Shown here piece after piece: positions 48,015 through 59,166 of a stretch of 64,000 nucleotides of DNA. The stretch covers positions 992,001-1,056,000 of the forward strand of contig RQOL01000772.1 in NCBI GenBank assembly GCA_013076295.1. Reading direction: 5' to 3'. The translations under genes were made by a program, and so were the position numbers. Source of the DNA: Sanderia malayensis. Lineage: Eukaryota > Cnidaria > Scyphozoa > Semaeostomeae > Pelagiidae. The notes under the pieces were generated by a model that made no database searches, was not told the DNA's origin, and saw nothing but the letters and a program-made list of their open reading frames with translations. The first letter of the stretch is position 1. Every line of letters starts with the position of its first letter.

Positions 48015-49106
48015 TTACTTTTCAATCTCATCATAATCATTATTGCAGTGTAACACAGGTTGACAAGCAGCTCTTTTCTGTAGCAGTTTTGTGACGGTAC
48101 TGATTTCTTCTTCCGGGACCAAAGCATGATCGTTATTAAATGTACTTATGTAATAAATAGAAATTTGTGCATTGGCAAGTGGCTCAGCAATTTTTGCAAC
48201 AATGCCGCTCTCCTCAAACCCCAGTGGGGAATCCCCAACTCTAACCATTCTCCAACTCTCGTTGTTTGCTGTTTGGTAAATTGTATTGCTGGGGAATTTT
48301 GATAAATCGTCTTCATCAAGAATGAATGAAATGTCTCCATCTATGATTGAGAAGTGGAAAAATCTATCCTTCCTTTCAGCTGACCCGTTGTTTTGCCGAG
48401 TATTTGGAAAAAACATGAGCTCGAGTAAGATCTGGATAACTGATGACAAATGTAATGAATCAATTCCCGTCACATGATACTCCACAGAGGGGTAAAAAAG
48501 GGGCTGTTTTAGAGCTCTGCATGGCGAATCAGCTGTGACCATTTGGATGGTGTATGAAGCAGCACCGCCAGTTTTGGGACCATCCAATTTCTTGTGTTGC
48601 TCATTGAATATTTTGAACATTTTCCCCAAACATTGGATGGCACGGTCAAGGTCATCTTCCTGGACAAGAATGAAATCTGACTGGTACGTTGAGATACAGA
48701 AAACTGATATGCCACAATCAGCCAAGGGAGATATAATTGCTTTGGCGATCTTGCTTACCCCGGCCAATTCAATGCCCATGGCCCCAACAGCGCCAGTTGA
48801 CACCGTGAAGGCCTTCCATAGCTTTCCAGATTTTTCCAAGCAACTTGGAAATGCTTCGATATCCTCGGTAGGAATGACGATAGTCACGTCATCATCTGTC
48901 TCCGTGAAGCTGAAAAATCTCGGGTTCGACTCGGAAAGAAGGCACAATTTGATCAAAGCGTGGGTACATAAAGCTATTTGCTCACGAGGAATAGAACAAA
49001 TTTCCAACTCGGGCTGCAAAACATACAACTCCACAGGCGTGTCCGTTGGCGAAGAGGCCAGAAACATGTTCTCCACCATTCTATTCATCATAAAACTGTT
49101 CATCAC
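48015..49106 (-). CDS. CASTOR: CASTOR (GATSL) cytosolic arginine sensor for mTORC1, single exon
   Basis: 363 residues in one exon with tandem ACT-like domains. Blocks shared with human CASTOR1/2: THALIKLC..FFSFTET near the N-terminus, GVSKIAKAIISPLADCGISVFCISTYQSDFILVQE in the first half, and ESWRMVRVGDSPLGFEESGIVAKIAEPLA..ISIYYISTFNNDHALVPEEE in the second. In vertebrates CASTOR1 binds GATOR2 when arginine is low and releases it on binding arginine at the ACT interface; the FN.DHALVPE loop belongs to that site. The N-terminus has an extra approximately 25 residues with several Met (MMNSFMMNRMVENMF), so the true start may be a downstream Met. I cannot tell CASTOR1 from CASTOR2; it is probably the single pre-duplication gene. 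Confidence 0.93.
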   Translation of the reverse strand: MMNSFMMNRMVENMFLASSPTDTPVELYVLQPELEICSIPREQIALCTHALIKLCLLSESNPRFFSFTETDDDVTIVIPTEDIEAFPSCLEKSGKLWKAFTVSTGAVGAMGIELAGVSKIAKAIISPLADCGISVFCISTYQSDFILVQEDDLDRAIQCLGKMFKIFNEQHKKLDGPKTGGAASYTIQMVTADSPCRALKQPLFYPSVEYHVTGIDSLHLSSVIQILLELMFFPNTRQNNGSAERKDRFFHFSIIDGDISFILDEDDLSKFPSNTIYQTANNESWRMVRVGDSPLGFEESGIVAKIAEPLANAQISIYYISTFNNDHALVPEEEISTVTKLLQKRAACQPVLHCNNDYDEIEK

Positions 49107-49438
49107 ATTCTTTGAAATCGTACAATATAAGTAGTTTACAATATATGTTCAGAATATTTACGAAATCTTTCTTGGACGTGGTTCAAACCAGGTATCGTAT
49201 GATATATTGAGCAATCCTTCTCTCTGAAAACACTTTAATGTGTTGACTGACGTTTCAAAACAAAACAAGCGCTAGCAAAATGAGAGTACTTCATGTAGTA
49301 AAGCAAATGTTGTTGCAGCTGAGATTTCTCTTTCTTCATGAAGTTGATTTTTGTTGATTTACTATTTTTTGTTGATTGACCAAAAAAAGTTTGTTAAATG
49401 TTTATCAACAAAATGGCGTTTCTAGTTGGTGCAAAACC
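49107..49438. promoter_or_regulatory. CASTOR upstream region
   Basis: 332 bp between the CASTOR start and the left edge of the large transposable element. The promoter or 5' UTR is expected here; no motif identified. Confidence 0.4.
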
Positions 49439-49711
49439 TACGGTGGCCCATACAGGTCAAACACATTACAATTTCAGAAAACACAAATAAATTTCTGAAA
49501 ACACATTACAATTTCTGAAAAGACATTGAAATTTCTGAAAACACATCACAATTTCCGAAAACACAATTCAACTTCTGAAAACACATTAAAATTTCTGAAA
49601 ACACAAATAAATTTCTGAAAACACATTTCAAAATCCAAAAACAACTTCAGTTTAATTTTCTCAATTTGTTGGGTTCGATGACTTTAGGCCTGTCTCGTGG
49701 CATGATGCATG

Positions 49712-49915
49712 ATGGCGGAGCAGAAGAACAATAATAATGGAGTTTTGTCCTTTTGTGCCAATTGTGGAAATGTGTTGCCAGAAACATGCAATTTTTGTAC
49801 TGTCTGTGGATTTGCTGTTGCTGTGCAAATGATAGAAGAACCTGCCCTATATATAAGTAAAAGTATTTTATCCTGCATATTGATGGTCAATAAAGTAAAA
49901 CTAACGAACGCCTAA
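49712..49915 (+). CDS. Zinc-ribbon open frame at left inner edge of the fold-back element
   Basis: The frame starts MAEQKNNNNGVLSF and contains CANCGNVLPETCNFCTVCG, a four-cysteine zinc-ribbon pattern (CxxC...CxxC). It is only 67 codons; a donor-like GTAAAA follows the codons for YIS, so it could be a first exon. It may be captured host sequence or the remnant of an element-encoded protein. Confidence 0.4.
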   Translation: MAEQKNNNNGVLSFCANCGNVLPETCNFCTVCGFAVAVQMIEEPALYISKSILSCILMVNKVKLTNA

Positions 49916-50042
49916 TATAAAACTAACGAACTCTTCAAAACTATTTGAGATAAACACAAAACAAGCCCAGCCCCCCCTGAGAAATTAACGGTCCATTCAA
50001 TCATCTAGCTGTTGCTGTATCCGTTAGATGTTGCTTTGGGAC

Positions 50043-50483
50043 CAGGGTTGCCAGGTCGAAAAATTTCTTAAATCCAAATCATGCGTGACAAAAATCCAGA
50101 TTAATCCAAATTTCAAAACGAGGCTTTAAAACAATAGAATCTTCTATAATGAAAACGAGGCTCATTGTCAAAGGAAATATTTCTCAGTCATGATACTCCC
50201 AAGATACTTCCGGAGAACAAAAGCAACAGGTTTTCATTGTCAAATGTGTTTGGGTATTGAAATTGCTTTTGGATTCTCAATTTTCATTACATACAGTTGT
50301 GAAATTTCTTTTGTTATTGAGCTTGCTTTTAAATAAAATCTTCGAAATATGGAAATTCTCTGATAAATCCAAAATTAATCCAGATTTTCGGTCAAATCCA
50401 AATGATTTTTTCAAATCCAAACGAGTTCTTAAAAATCCAGATTTCTGGAATTTGGATTTGAAAAATCCAAACTGGCAACCCTG
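50043..50483. mobile_element. hAT-type MITE (441 bp) nested in the fold-back element
   Basis: Ends CAGGGTTGCCAG and CTGGCAACCCTG, flanked by an exact 8-bp duplication TTTGGGAC (50035-50042 and 50484-50491). The subterminal regions repeat AAATCCAAAT and AAAAATCCAGA motifs in both orientations. No coding capacity. Confidence 0.95.
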
Positions 50484-52200
50484 TTTGGGACATTCTCAAG
50501 CTTAGGTAGATGAAAAATGCAATACATCAGTTTGAGGTCCAAAGTCTGCATAATAATTTGTGGAAAACCTCGTTTTGCGACAGAATAAATTTGCATAATA
50601 AATGTTCTCTTGAAAGAAAGGCGGGAAATGGATTTTCCGGGAAGTATCAACAATAGGCCTCTTTCAATTCATTTATTGCCTAAAACATTGATTATTTGAA
50701 TAAAACAATTATGTCCACAACGTATCATAATTTCAACACAGCAACAGAAGCTCCATTGCAGTTGCAAAGCTCGCTAGGATCAAGCTCGGGAAACGTAATG
50801 TCAGGTAGGGTACTGTACTGCAGTGTAAATAAGTAATTTTTTATTTTATTTATATTTATTCAACTTTACGGTGAAAAAACTTATTTTAGTATGTAGGCTT
50901 AGAAGTAGTGGAGCGGCATGGAGGACCCTGTCCCATAAAAACAAAAGAGACATAAAACATAATCATAACAAATTTTATTAATGAACATTGGAATAGAGCA
51001 AATTTAACATCCATAATGAATTGGTCTGGAAAATAAATCTTTTGATTTTTTCATACAACCCTTGTTTTGTTTTTGAGAATCGCCACCCGGTTGTTGCATT
51101 TGTATCTATCATATCATTCATAGCATAAGAAATAAATGCTATTGACAGCTTCTAAGACCTGTTTTATATGCTCGATACGACTACAAGGTCGATATTCGTA
51201 ATATTTATTGAGTATCAGCAAATTAAACTTCAGTTGTTATGATTTATTTTAGGCCATGCATGGCATAGAAATCAGCAGATAAAGAACTGTTGCTCAGAAT
51301 GGCAAACTGGATAGCAACACAATTGCTATTATAAAGACTGTCTGCATGTGTGGAGCCGGAGCGGGACATTAAGGACAGGATCAACAACTTGGCGTGGAAA
51401 CATCCAGACAAAGTTAAAATAAAGCAAATTTTAGTTCAAAAATGGGATAAAAATCATATTTTATTGTATTGTGTTGATTTTGTTTTCATTTTACTTTATA
51501 TATTTTTACAAAATGGATTTCTTTTTGAATTTTTCAATTGTCTTCATATCACTTGATAGATTGGCCTAAATCCTAAAAAAGTCTGCTGCTCTGTTCTTTC
51601 TTGCTAGATTTTTTTTTGTCAATCTTGCTTCAGATCAATATAAAAATAGATTATTTTGTTCACCACCCCGATACGTTATTATTTGTATGAGGGGAAATCA
51701 GAAAACTTAGAAACAATTTTGGCCTACGAAAAAAGTCAAGAGATTTTTAAGTAGACTTACAAATTTACAAAATGTAGGCATTTGCAATATTTGGCAAACA
51801 TTCCAATACCATAGACAGGTTTCCACATGACATACTTATTTAGAAACTGGTACAAACTTTTGAATTTACTTTTCGAATCACGCTAGAAGCTTTAAATTTA
51901 AACTTTAGGTCAGCCCATCCAGACATGGCCGTGCTTTGAATATTTCCACAACTTCTATTCTAAACACCGTCAACGAGATGGCAAAGTATCAACATCGCTT
52001 TGACCGGAACAAGAGGAGTTAGCAGCACTCTTTCCTATTCTATCTCCATGATATTAAGAGACACTGCGCTTTCTATTTCACAATGCATATTGACTGCGCT
52101 GGAGCTTATAATTTGGACCTTGTACCTCAAACTGATGTATTGCATTTTTCATCTACCTCAAGCTTAAGGCGATTAAAAAATTACTTGAGATAAAAAATGT

Positions 52201-52657
52201 CTCAGGTAGACTTTATAAGGCCGCGTTTAGGTCGTGTCGAATTTAATTCATTAGATTCGACCTAAATGCGACATAAGTGCGACATTCACTTTATACGTGT
52301 TTTGTTTGCCGCATTTAATTCAACTCATCATATCATCGTGTCGTAACAAAAAGAATTGCACATACGCAGAGTTCTTCACTGGACAAATTTGACATATTTC
52401 ATCATTATATCACATGAAGTGATTTAATTCAAGGAGAGTTTGAGTTGAATGCGACCAAAATGCGGCCGTATAAAGCCACGTCGCATTTGTGTCGCACTTG
52501 TGCATTAAGTTCGGCAAATCCTGATGAACTTAATTCAAAGTGCAGCACTTAATTAAAATGCCACTTTATACGGCTGAATTTACGTCGAACTTAATTCAAA
52601 CCTTGTTTGAATTAAATTCGACACGACCTAAACGCGGCCTTATAAAGTCCACCTCAG
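52201..52657. mobile_element. Long-TIR element (about 450 bp) nested in the fold-back element
   Basis: Left arm from 52206 (AGACTTTATAAGGCCGCGTT..) and right arm to 52650 are about 44-bp near-perfect inverted repeats. The interior has further inverted TTAATTCAAA and GTGCGACAT motifs. CTCAGG occurs just outside both ends (52201-52206 and 52653-52658), a possible target duplication. Confidence 0.85.
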
Positions 52658-52794
52658 GAGCGACTGAACGCCGTTGCGATTATGAACGTTCATAAAGATG
52701 ACGTTATGCATTTTTCGACCGATGAACTTGTAAATTCTTTTGTAAATAAAAATACTCTTAGAAAGAATACGTTTTGGGTATCCAAGTAGAAAGG

Positions 52795-52977
52795 TTACTG
52801 CTTGGCGGTTTCTAGACCCCTAATAATAGGCCCCCCTAAAACGCATTTTAATAAACATGTTTTTGAGAAGGGTGGGATGGAGGTGGTAAATTGGTGAAAA
52901 ATCACCACAGAAATTACAGAATTGCCACAAAAATTGCTTTGATGTTTCACGTCTTTTCCACATTTTGGACAAAGCAT
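52795..52977 (-). pseudogene. Zinc-ribbon relic at right inner edge of the fold-back element
   Basis: The minus-strand frame begins MLCPKCGKDVKHQSNFCGN, and CNFCGDF continues in an adjacent frame, as if the ribbon were frame-shifted. At the DNA level it resembles the left zinc-ribbon (TGTGGAAA..GCAATTTTTGT..CTGTGG) in inverted orientation. Confidence 0.4.
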
Positions 52978-53337
52978 CCTGATCCGTGGTGCTGATCCGT
53001 CTACACGTGCAGCAAGAGCAAGGTAGACTTAGGCCGAACCGAAACCGAGCAAGATTTATGCAATTCAATTCAACTGTTTTCATATTTTGAATTGTGTTTT
53101 CTAAAATTTTATTGTGTTTTCAGAAATTTATTTGTGTTTTCTGAACTTTTATTGTGTTTTCTAAAATTGTAATGTGTTTTCAGAAATTTAAATGTGTTTT
53201 CAGATTTTGAATTGTGTTTTCAGATTTTGAATTGTGTTTTCGGAAATTGTAATGTGTTTTCAGAAATTGTAATGTGTTTTCAGAAACTTATTTGTGTTTT
53301 CTGAATGTAATGTGTTTGACCTGTATGGGCCACCGTA

Positions 53338-55141
53338 AAAACCCGTGCAAAGAACCTACGGACGCTATTATTGCATATACATATATATCTTGTGTGCATT
53401 TTCGTATGAAAATCTCGGGTGGGCTTTCTTAATCAGTAAACCCAAGGAGGGAGCTCTGGGAAAGGGGGCGGGTCTTTAACCTCAAATTTTGCTTCAAGGA
53501 AAACTTTCATCATTGGAGGAAATGGAATTTGCGGTTGGAGACAGGACAAAGTTCATGTTGGACTAAAGCTTGGACCAGATTCAGGCACAGAATGTCGACA
53601 TCAGTCTTGACACATTGGGTGAATTTCCATTCCGGATTTTATAGTACTGCATCACCTGATGCCACATGTGTCGTCCAACAAACACTGGGTCAGAGCTGGA
53701 GAGCAAAGCAAACAAGGGATATACATATCCGGATGATTTGCGCTGGTGCACTAAAAACCGATTTTTAGATGATAGCTATTTGTAAAAGTCTGCAATATTT
53801 TTCTTGTGTTTCATAGTTTTCCAGGTGTTTCATAAAGTCGTGGCAGTGTTCCAAGACAGAAGGAATTGCATTAAAAACACATTTTTATAAAACACCAACA
53901 AAATAACAGATTACAATTGTTAAAAATAGGTTGCAGGCGCTATAGACTTACAAAAGTGAAACAATTATAGAAACGATCCATAATTTAAAGAGTAATTAAA
54001 TCGCAACAAAATATCTGATAACACATTTATGAAAACAATTATATTTCTCTGACTGATTTGAAACAATTAAAATCGTTGCCAATTTCTTCGAATTCGTTGG
54101 CATCCAAATGGCATGATGACAGGAATTTCTCCACTGACTCAGGCCAAGGTCAAAGTGCATTCAGTGTACTAAGGCACTATGATCTTCGGCGTAGATACAT
54201 ACATTTGCTCAGCCTTGGCGTAAGCCTACTGACGTGAGATTATGACTTTAAGATTTAATTGAATACTAATCACAACACAATGGGATTATTGCTAGTTTTC
54301 GCGTAATTTTAAATTTTACTGGCGTAATCTCGGCGTGGAAAGTACATGGAATACACTCTTGTTTGTGACTCACACTCCAGTGATGCTTATGATATTTGGT
54401 TATTTCTCGTTTCGTTCGTTGCTAGTCTTTGGCAACTGATCTTTCGATGTTAGTCTGTAACATCAATCAAATACCAAATATAAAAGTTAAGTCTCTGATA
54501 TTAATTATTATTTCAAAACCAAAAACACAAGCCTGCAACCACTGCCAGTAGACTCTAAGTAATAGGCCAAGTGAGAAATTAAAGAGTTTGGGTGTCACTC
54601 TCATTTCGTGTTTTCAAATTAAGTTTGAGGATTATTCTCTATTTCTTTTCGCCTACAAACACCTAAACCAATAAATTCTTTCACGCACGAAGAACTAAAA
54701 GAAGAGAAGAAGACTCACCTCCTCGGAAGACATTTCTTTTCACTTTTGTAAAGTTTGCTTTGCTTTCTGCACAAGATTTATGCTAAATTATTTAACATAA
54801 ATAATTATCAAGCTTCAATTTTATTGGCTTGAAAAACTATCCCCAATCTTTCAACGTTTACTTCAAACCTGCATTCCAATGTAGAGTACAGTACTTGCAT
54901 AATCTATCTTCCAATCAGATGTCTACAATTAGCAATTGGTTCACTGATTTCGTCGAGCTCATTTTAAAGCTTTGCTGCTTACAGCGCAAATCAACAACAT
55001 TCATATCTTTCTGCTGCTTCCTCCAGTCAAGATTTAACTGGGCTCTGTCCAACAAAATTAACAGTACAGGAATACACTCACAAGTTCAACAAGTTTTAGA
55101 CGAAGACAAGACAGAAAAACATCACTACTTCCGTGAAAAAA
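53338..55141. other. Intergenic region upstream of ALDH3
   Basis: Short frames only (for example 53529-53768, no domain). The ALDH3 promoter and possibly a 5' UTR exon should be here; nothing specific was identified. Confidence 0.4.
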
Positions 55142-56643
55142 ATGGCCGAAGCAAATATCGACTACAGCGATGTTGTGCAACAACTTAGAACGACATTTCG
55201 TCAGGGCAAAACTTTGCCAATTTGGTATCGAATTGGGCAGTTAAAGCAGTTTCTTAAGATGATGACAGAGAACAAAGATCTGTTCGTTGAAGCTTTACAC
55301 CAGGACCTTCGCAAACCGAAATTCGAGTCAACAATGATGGAGTACACAGTTGTTATTGGCGAGCTGATGAAATTCATCGACAACTTGCCAGAGTGGGCGT
55401 CCTTTCAAAAGACAGAAGCTGACCTGTTGAACAAGTTGAATACATGTGGAATCAAATACGAGCCATACGGAGTCGCTCTGATCATCGGCGCCTGGAACTA
55501 CCCTCTTCTATTGCTTCTCCAGCCGTTCATAGGCTGCCTGGCAGCTGGGAACTGTGCCATATTGAAGCCTTCAGAACTGTCTCCTGCCACGGCCAACCTG
55601 ATTGAAAGTCTGCTCCCAAGATATCTTGACGAGGACTGTTACAAAGTCATCCAAGGAGCCAGAGATGAAACAACTGCACTGCTGCGTGAGAAGTATGACT
55701 ATATCTTTTACACGGGGGGACACGTTGTTGGCAAGATTATCATGCAAGCAGCTGCCAAATATCTCACCCCAGTAACATTGGAGCTGGGTGGCAAAAGCCC
55801 TTGCTATGTTGACAGCGATTGCCATTTTGATATAACAGCAAGAAGAATCGTCTGGGGAAGTTTGTCAATTTCGGGCAGACGTGCCTTGCACCAGATTACA
55901 TATTGTGCACCAAAGAGACGGAGGTTAAGCTTGTACAAAGTCTCAAGAAAGCTCTGCGGGAGTTTTACGGTGAAAATCCCAAAGATTCTGGCGATCTTGC
56001 ACGAATCATAAACAACAGACATTTTGAGAGATTGATGAAACTGCTTGACAAAGAGAAAATTGTTATCGGTGGGGAGACTGACGAAGCAGAGAGGTACATC
56101 GCCCCCACTGTCATGAATCGGGTAACCCTGGATGATGCTATAATGAAGGAAGAGATATTCGGCCCACTGTTACCTATTGTTAATGTGGCCAACCAAAGTG
56201 AAGCTATCAAGTTGATTGCAGAAAGAGAGAAACCTCTAGCACTCTATGTCTTCTCAAATACCAAAGCAAACATTGATACGTTTCTGGATAAGACTTCATC
56301 AGGTGCTGTCTGTGTTAATGACTCAATTGTCCAAGCAGCTGTCCCAAGCATACCATTTGGAGGGGTCGGTCAAAGCGGCATTGGTGCATACCATGGGAAG
56401 TTCAGTTTTGAGTGCTTCTCGCATCGTAAAGCCTGTCTCATCAAGAAACAGAATCTGGAGCCATTGAATGCCATCAGGTATCCACCCTACACAGATTCAA
56501 ACCTCAAGACAGCCTGTTGGTTTTTGGTGCCGTCAAGAAAGTCAAAATACTTGAAATATTTCTTCTATGTTGCTGTCCTCGGAGCAGTGGCCTATTTCTG
56601 CAAGTATTATGATGTCTGTGCACAGTTGAAGAGATTTAAATGA
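55142..56643 (+). pseudogene. ALDH3: ALDH3-family aldehyde dehydrogenase, intronless, one frameshift
   Basis: About 500 codons without introns, resembling fatty aldehyde dehydrogenase (ALDH3A2). First part: GVALIIGAWNYP, CAILKPSELSP, IFYTGGHVVGKIIMQAAAKYLTPVTLELGGKSP with the conserved Glu. Second part in another frame: FGQTCLAPDYILCTKE with the catalytic Cys (codon at 55882-55884), EEIFGPLLPI, PFGGVGQSGIGAYHGK, and a C-terminal hydrophobic anchor (YLKYFFYVAVLGAVAYF) like the ER form of FALDH. The two frames meet at TGGGGAAG (55853-55860), where one base is missing in a run of G. Everything else is intact, so this is either a homopolymer sequencing error in a functional gene or a very young pseudogene. 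The enzyme family oxidises long-chain aldehydes with NAD+. Confidence 0.9.
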
Positions 56644-58086
56644 AGAAACATGGCACAAAAATGATTTTCAATGGCTCTTTCTAGGTTCATGGTAGAGAAC
56701 ATTTTATGACCCTTCTGAATAGGGTTTTTCAATGCAAGATATATCTATAATTCACATCAGGTTCTTTAGTTACAGTAGTCAAGGAACAACTTTGAACAGC
56801 AGAATTTAATTGTGTGCAAGCTATTAGAGCCATTTTTATTTAAGAACAAGCTAATATGTTATATTCTCAGAGTGTTTTGGATTGACATTGATAATTTACA
56901 AGGCATTTGAATTGAAATTTTTATTTGTACTCCTATTGAAAAGCATACCATCCCTGTCCTCTGGGCTTTTGTCAGGATTTCTGAAAATTCCTGAAGACAC
57001 ACTCGTTTTCCTGCTCCCTGCAGGGTGCTAACCCCAAGTCCCCTGGAAGCCAAAAGTAAGAGGAAATGAAACCTCTGGAGTTTTAATCTCGAAAAGGAGT
57101 TGCCTATTTTGTATCACTTCACACCTCATGAACTGCATGCATGCATGTACGGGTAACCAATGTGCGTGAATGTCACAATGTAAAACACGGAATTGGAAAT
57201 GAGAAATTAATGGAATACCGCAATGAGTGGAATATTGGAATGGAATATTAGGATAAAAACCACTCTACCATACTATTTTTTCGGCAGACTATTGGATGGT
57301 TAAGTCAAAGAACAAAACAACTAAAAACCTCGTTATTTGTAACAAAATTCTTGCATATCTTTGAGTCGAGCTGTCAAACTATGGGTGTATTATCATTAAA
57401 CAACAACTAGGGATTTTGCCCCTTCTGGTGGAGTGAATATTTTCTTGGAGCTGGAAATAGCTGAAGAGTAAAAAGACAGTTGGAAAACATTTATTGCACC
57501 TATATATAGTTATATCCGCATTCTCGTTCAACTGAACATAAACAAATCTGATATATAATATAACATATAATGACACGAGTAAAAGGCTATTAATCGGTAA
57601 ACTTTTTTGTGGGAACATTCAACTCCCATTCCCCATTAAAACAATGTTGTTTTCATAATCCAACTCCAGTGATTAATCGTGCAAAAAGAATTGTTTCAAT
57701 ATTGTACAAGACTGTCTTTGGAGACGTCTGGGAAAGGAGGGGGTTGAAGAATACGTGCCCAGGACTTCTGTCCCCTACTGTACAATTATTTAATGAATAG
57801 CTAACAGCCCTTTAGCGTGAAATACTATTAACAAACCAATAGAATATCATATCATATCATCTTGGAATATCATCTTATTTTGGAATTTTGATATGATAAT
57901 TAACAAGCTCCACATATAATTTAGTACAGCATGAGGGACGAATGAATTAAATCTGTTACTTTAATGAGCTGCTTCACAGTAGCTAAAATTCTCGCCTCCG
58001 TATAACGAAGGATTAACGACTATTTCATATCGATGAGAGAAATTTTCGACTTTTGATCAGCATTTTTAAATAAGGTTTTGCGGCCA
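56644..58086. other. Convergent intergenic region between ALDH3 and Kv gene
   Basis: AT-rich 3' regions with an AATATCATATCATATCATC-like simple repeat near 57840-57890. No coding exon. Confidence 0.45.
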
Positions 58087-59166
58087 TCAGTGCATCGCCA
58101 AAGTCTGCACGAATTTCAAAACGGGCATGAGAACCATCAACGCACCGAAAATAGCCGTGCAAGATCCGATCAGTTTGCCAGGCAACGAAAGAGGCACCGT
58201 GTCGCCGTAACCTACGTGGTGCACGTTACGACGGCCCACCACACGGCGTTCGGTATACTATCGATAGGCGAATTGGGTTCGTAAATCTCTGCGTGGTACA
58301 TCAAACTGGCGGTTATGACGATGAAGAAACACAAACACGCGCCAAGTATTTGCAAATCAAGTCGGCTCTTATACACCGTGTACAATAGTAGCCGGAGGCC
58401 GTAAGAATAACGCGTCAGCTTGAAGATGCGGAAGATGTTAGCAAGACGAAACACGCGTAATATCGACACGGGGCCTGCATTGAAAGTGATATCAACAAGG
58501 CGGTGTAGTAAACGATAATGCTGCACAAATCGATTATGTCGACGAAATTCTGAAAGTAGTGCTTTTTATTGGGCGACGACCAGAGTCGCAAAAGGGATTC
58601 GACGGTGAACCAGCGAAACAGATCATCTCGTAGGGGAATAAGTTACTGTACATGCCCTGGTGCTGAGTTTCGACTTTCGTCATTACGCCGAGGACTATCG
58701 AAAGCAGCGTAACTATCAGGGAAAATAGCGAGAAGATCCTTGCGTTCATCGAGCTCTGCGGGTCTTGCAGCATCAGCCAAATTCTCGTTTTGAAACGATT
58801 GCCGTGAGTAGCAGCGTATTGCGAGAATTGGCCGTGAAAAGGATCGAGAATAAATGCCTTCGCCTTTTCCGATACCGTGCACTCCTTTATGCCGAAGAAT
58901 TTCAACTCGTCCTGGAAGACCTCGTACGGAACATTGTCCGGACAGATGATCTTTCCGTTGCTTTGATAGTAGAGGAGGATTCCCTCGAAGGCCAAACGAT
59001 GTCTATCAAAAAAGTAGACATCGCACACAGGGTCCCGATGTTTGCTGCGAAGTGCGGGGTTACCGAGCAACGTATCGGGGTAGTTCGTCAGGCGAGATTC
59101 GTACAACTCGTAATTCTCACCACTGACAACAATCCTTATGCGGTTCGACTTGTTGTTCTCGGTCAT
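58087..59166 (-). pseudogene. Shaker-type (Kv1-like) voltage-gated potassium channel, intronless with three frameshifts
   Basis: All parts of a Kv channel are present in order on the minus strand. T1 tetramerisation domain: RIVVSGENYELYESRLTNYPDTLLGNP, YFFDRHRLAFEGILLYYQS, ELKFFGI. Then RIWLMLQDPQSSMNAR leads into S1; the S2-S3 region is WFTVESLLRLWSSPNK..FVDIIDL; S4 is SILRVFRLANIFRIFKL with spaced basic residues; S5 follows; the pore helix is NAVWWAVVTCTT and the filter VGYGDTVPLSLPGKLIGS; S6 is IFGALMVLMPVLKF. Single-base deletions break the frame near 58640, between S3 and S4 (about 58500-58530), and inside the filter at about 58221. The S6 PVP gate motif is changed to MPV. It is either a young pseudogene or a gene in a low-accuracy sequence segment. 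Confidence 0.88.

Larger units (their letters stand above)
49439..53337. mobile_element. Fold-back-like non-autonomous transposon, 3.9 kb
   Basis: The left end reads TACGGTGGCCCATACAGGTC and the right end is its reverse complement; AAAACC flanks both sides (49433-49438 and 53338-53343) as a 6-bp target duplication. Inside each tip lie about 200-250 bp of tandem approximately 20-bp units, AAATTTCTGAAAACACATT on the left and its complement on the right, making long repetitive inverted arms as in fold-back elements. No transposase was recognised. The interior carries zinc-ribbon-encoding sequences facing inwards from both ends, a nested hAT MITE (50043-50483), a second long inverted repeat (52201-52657), and an exon-like stretch near 50711-50804 ending in a donor-like GTAGGG. 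Confidence 0.85.

Noticed and set aside
53529..53768. 79-codon plus-strand frame after the fold-back element
   Set aside because: No recognisable motif and no supporting exon signals.
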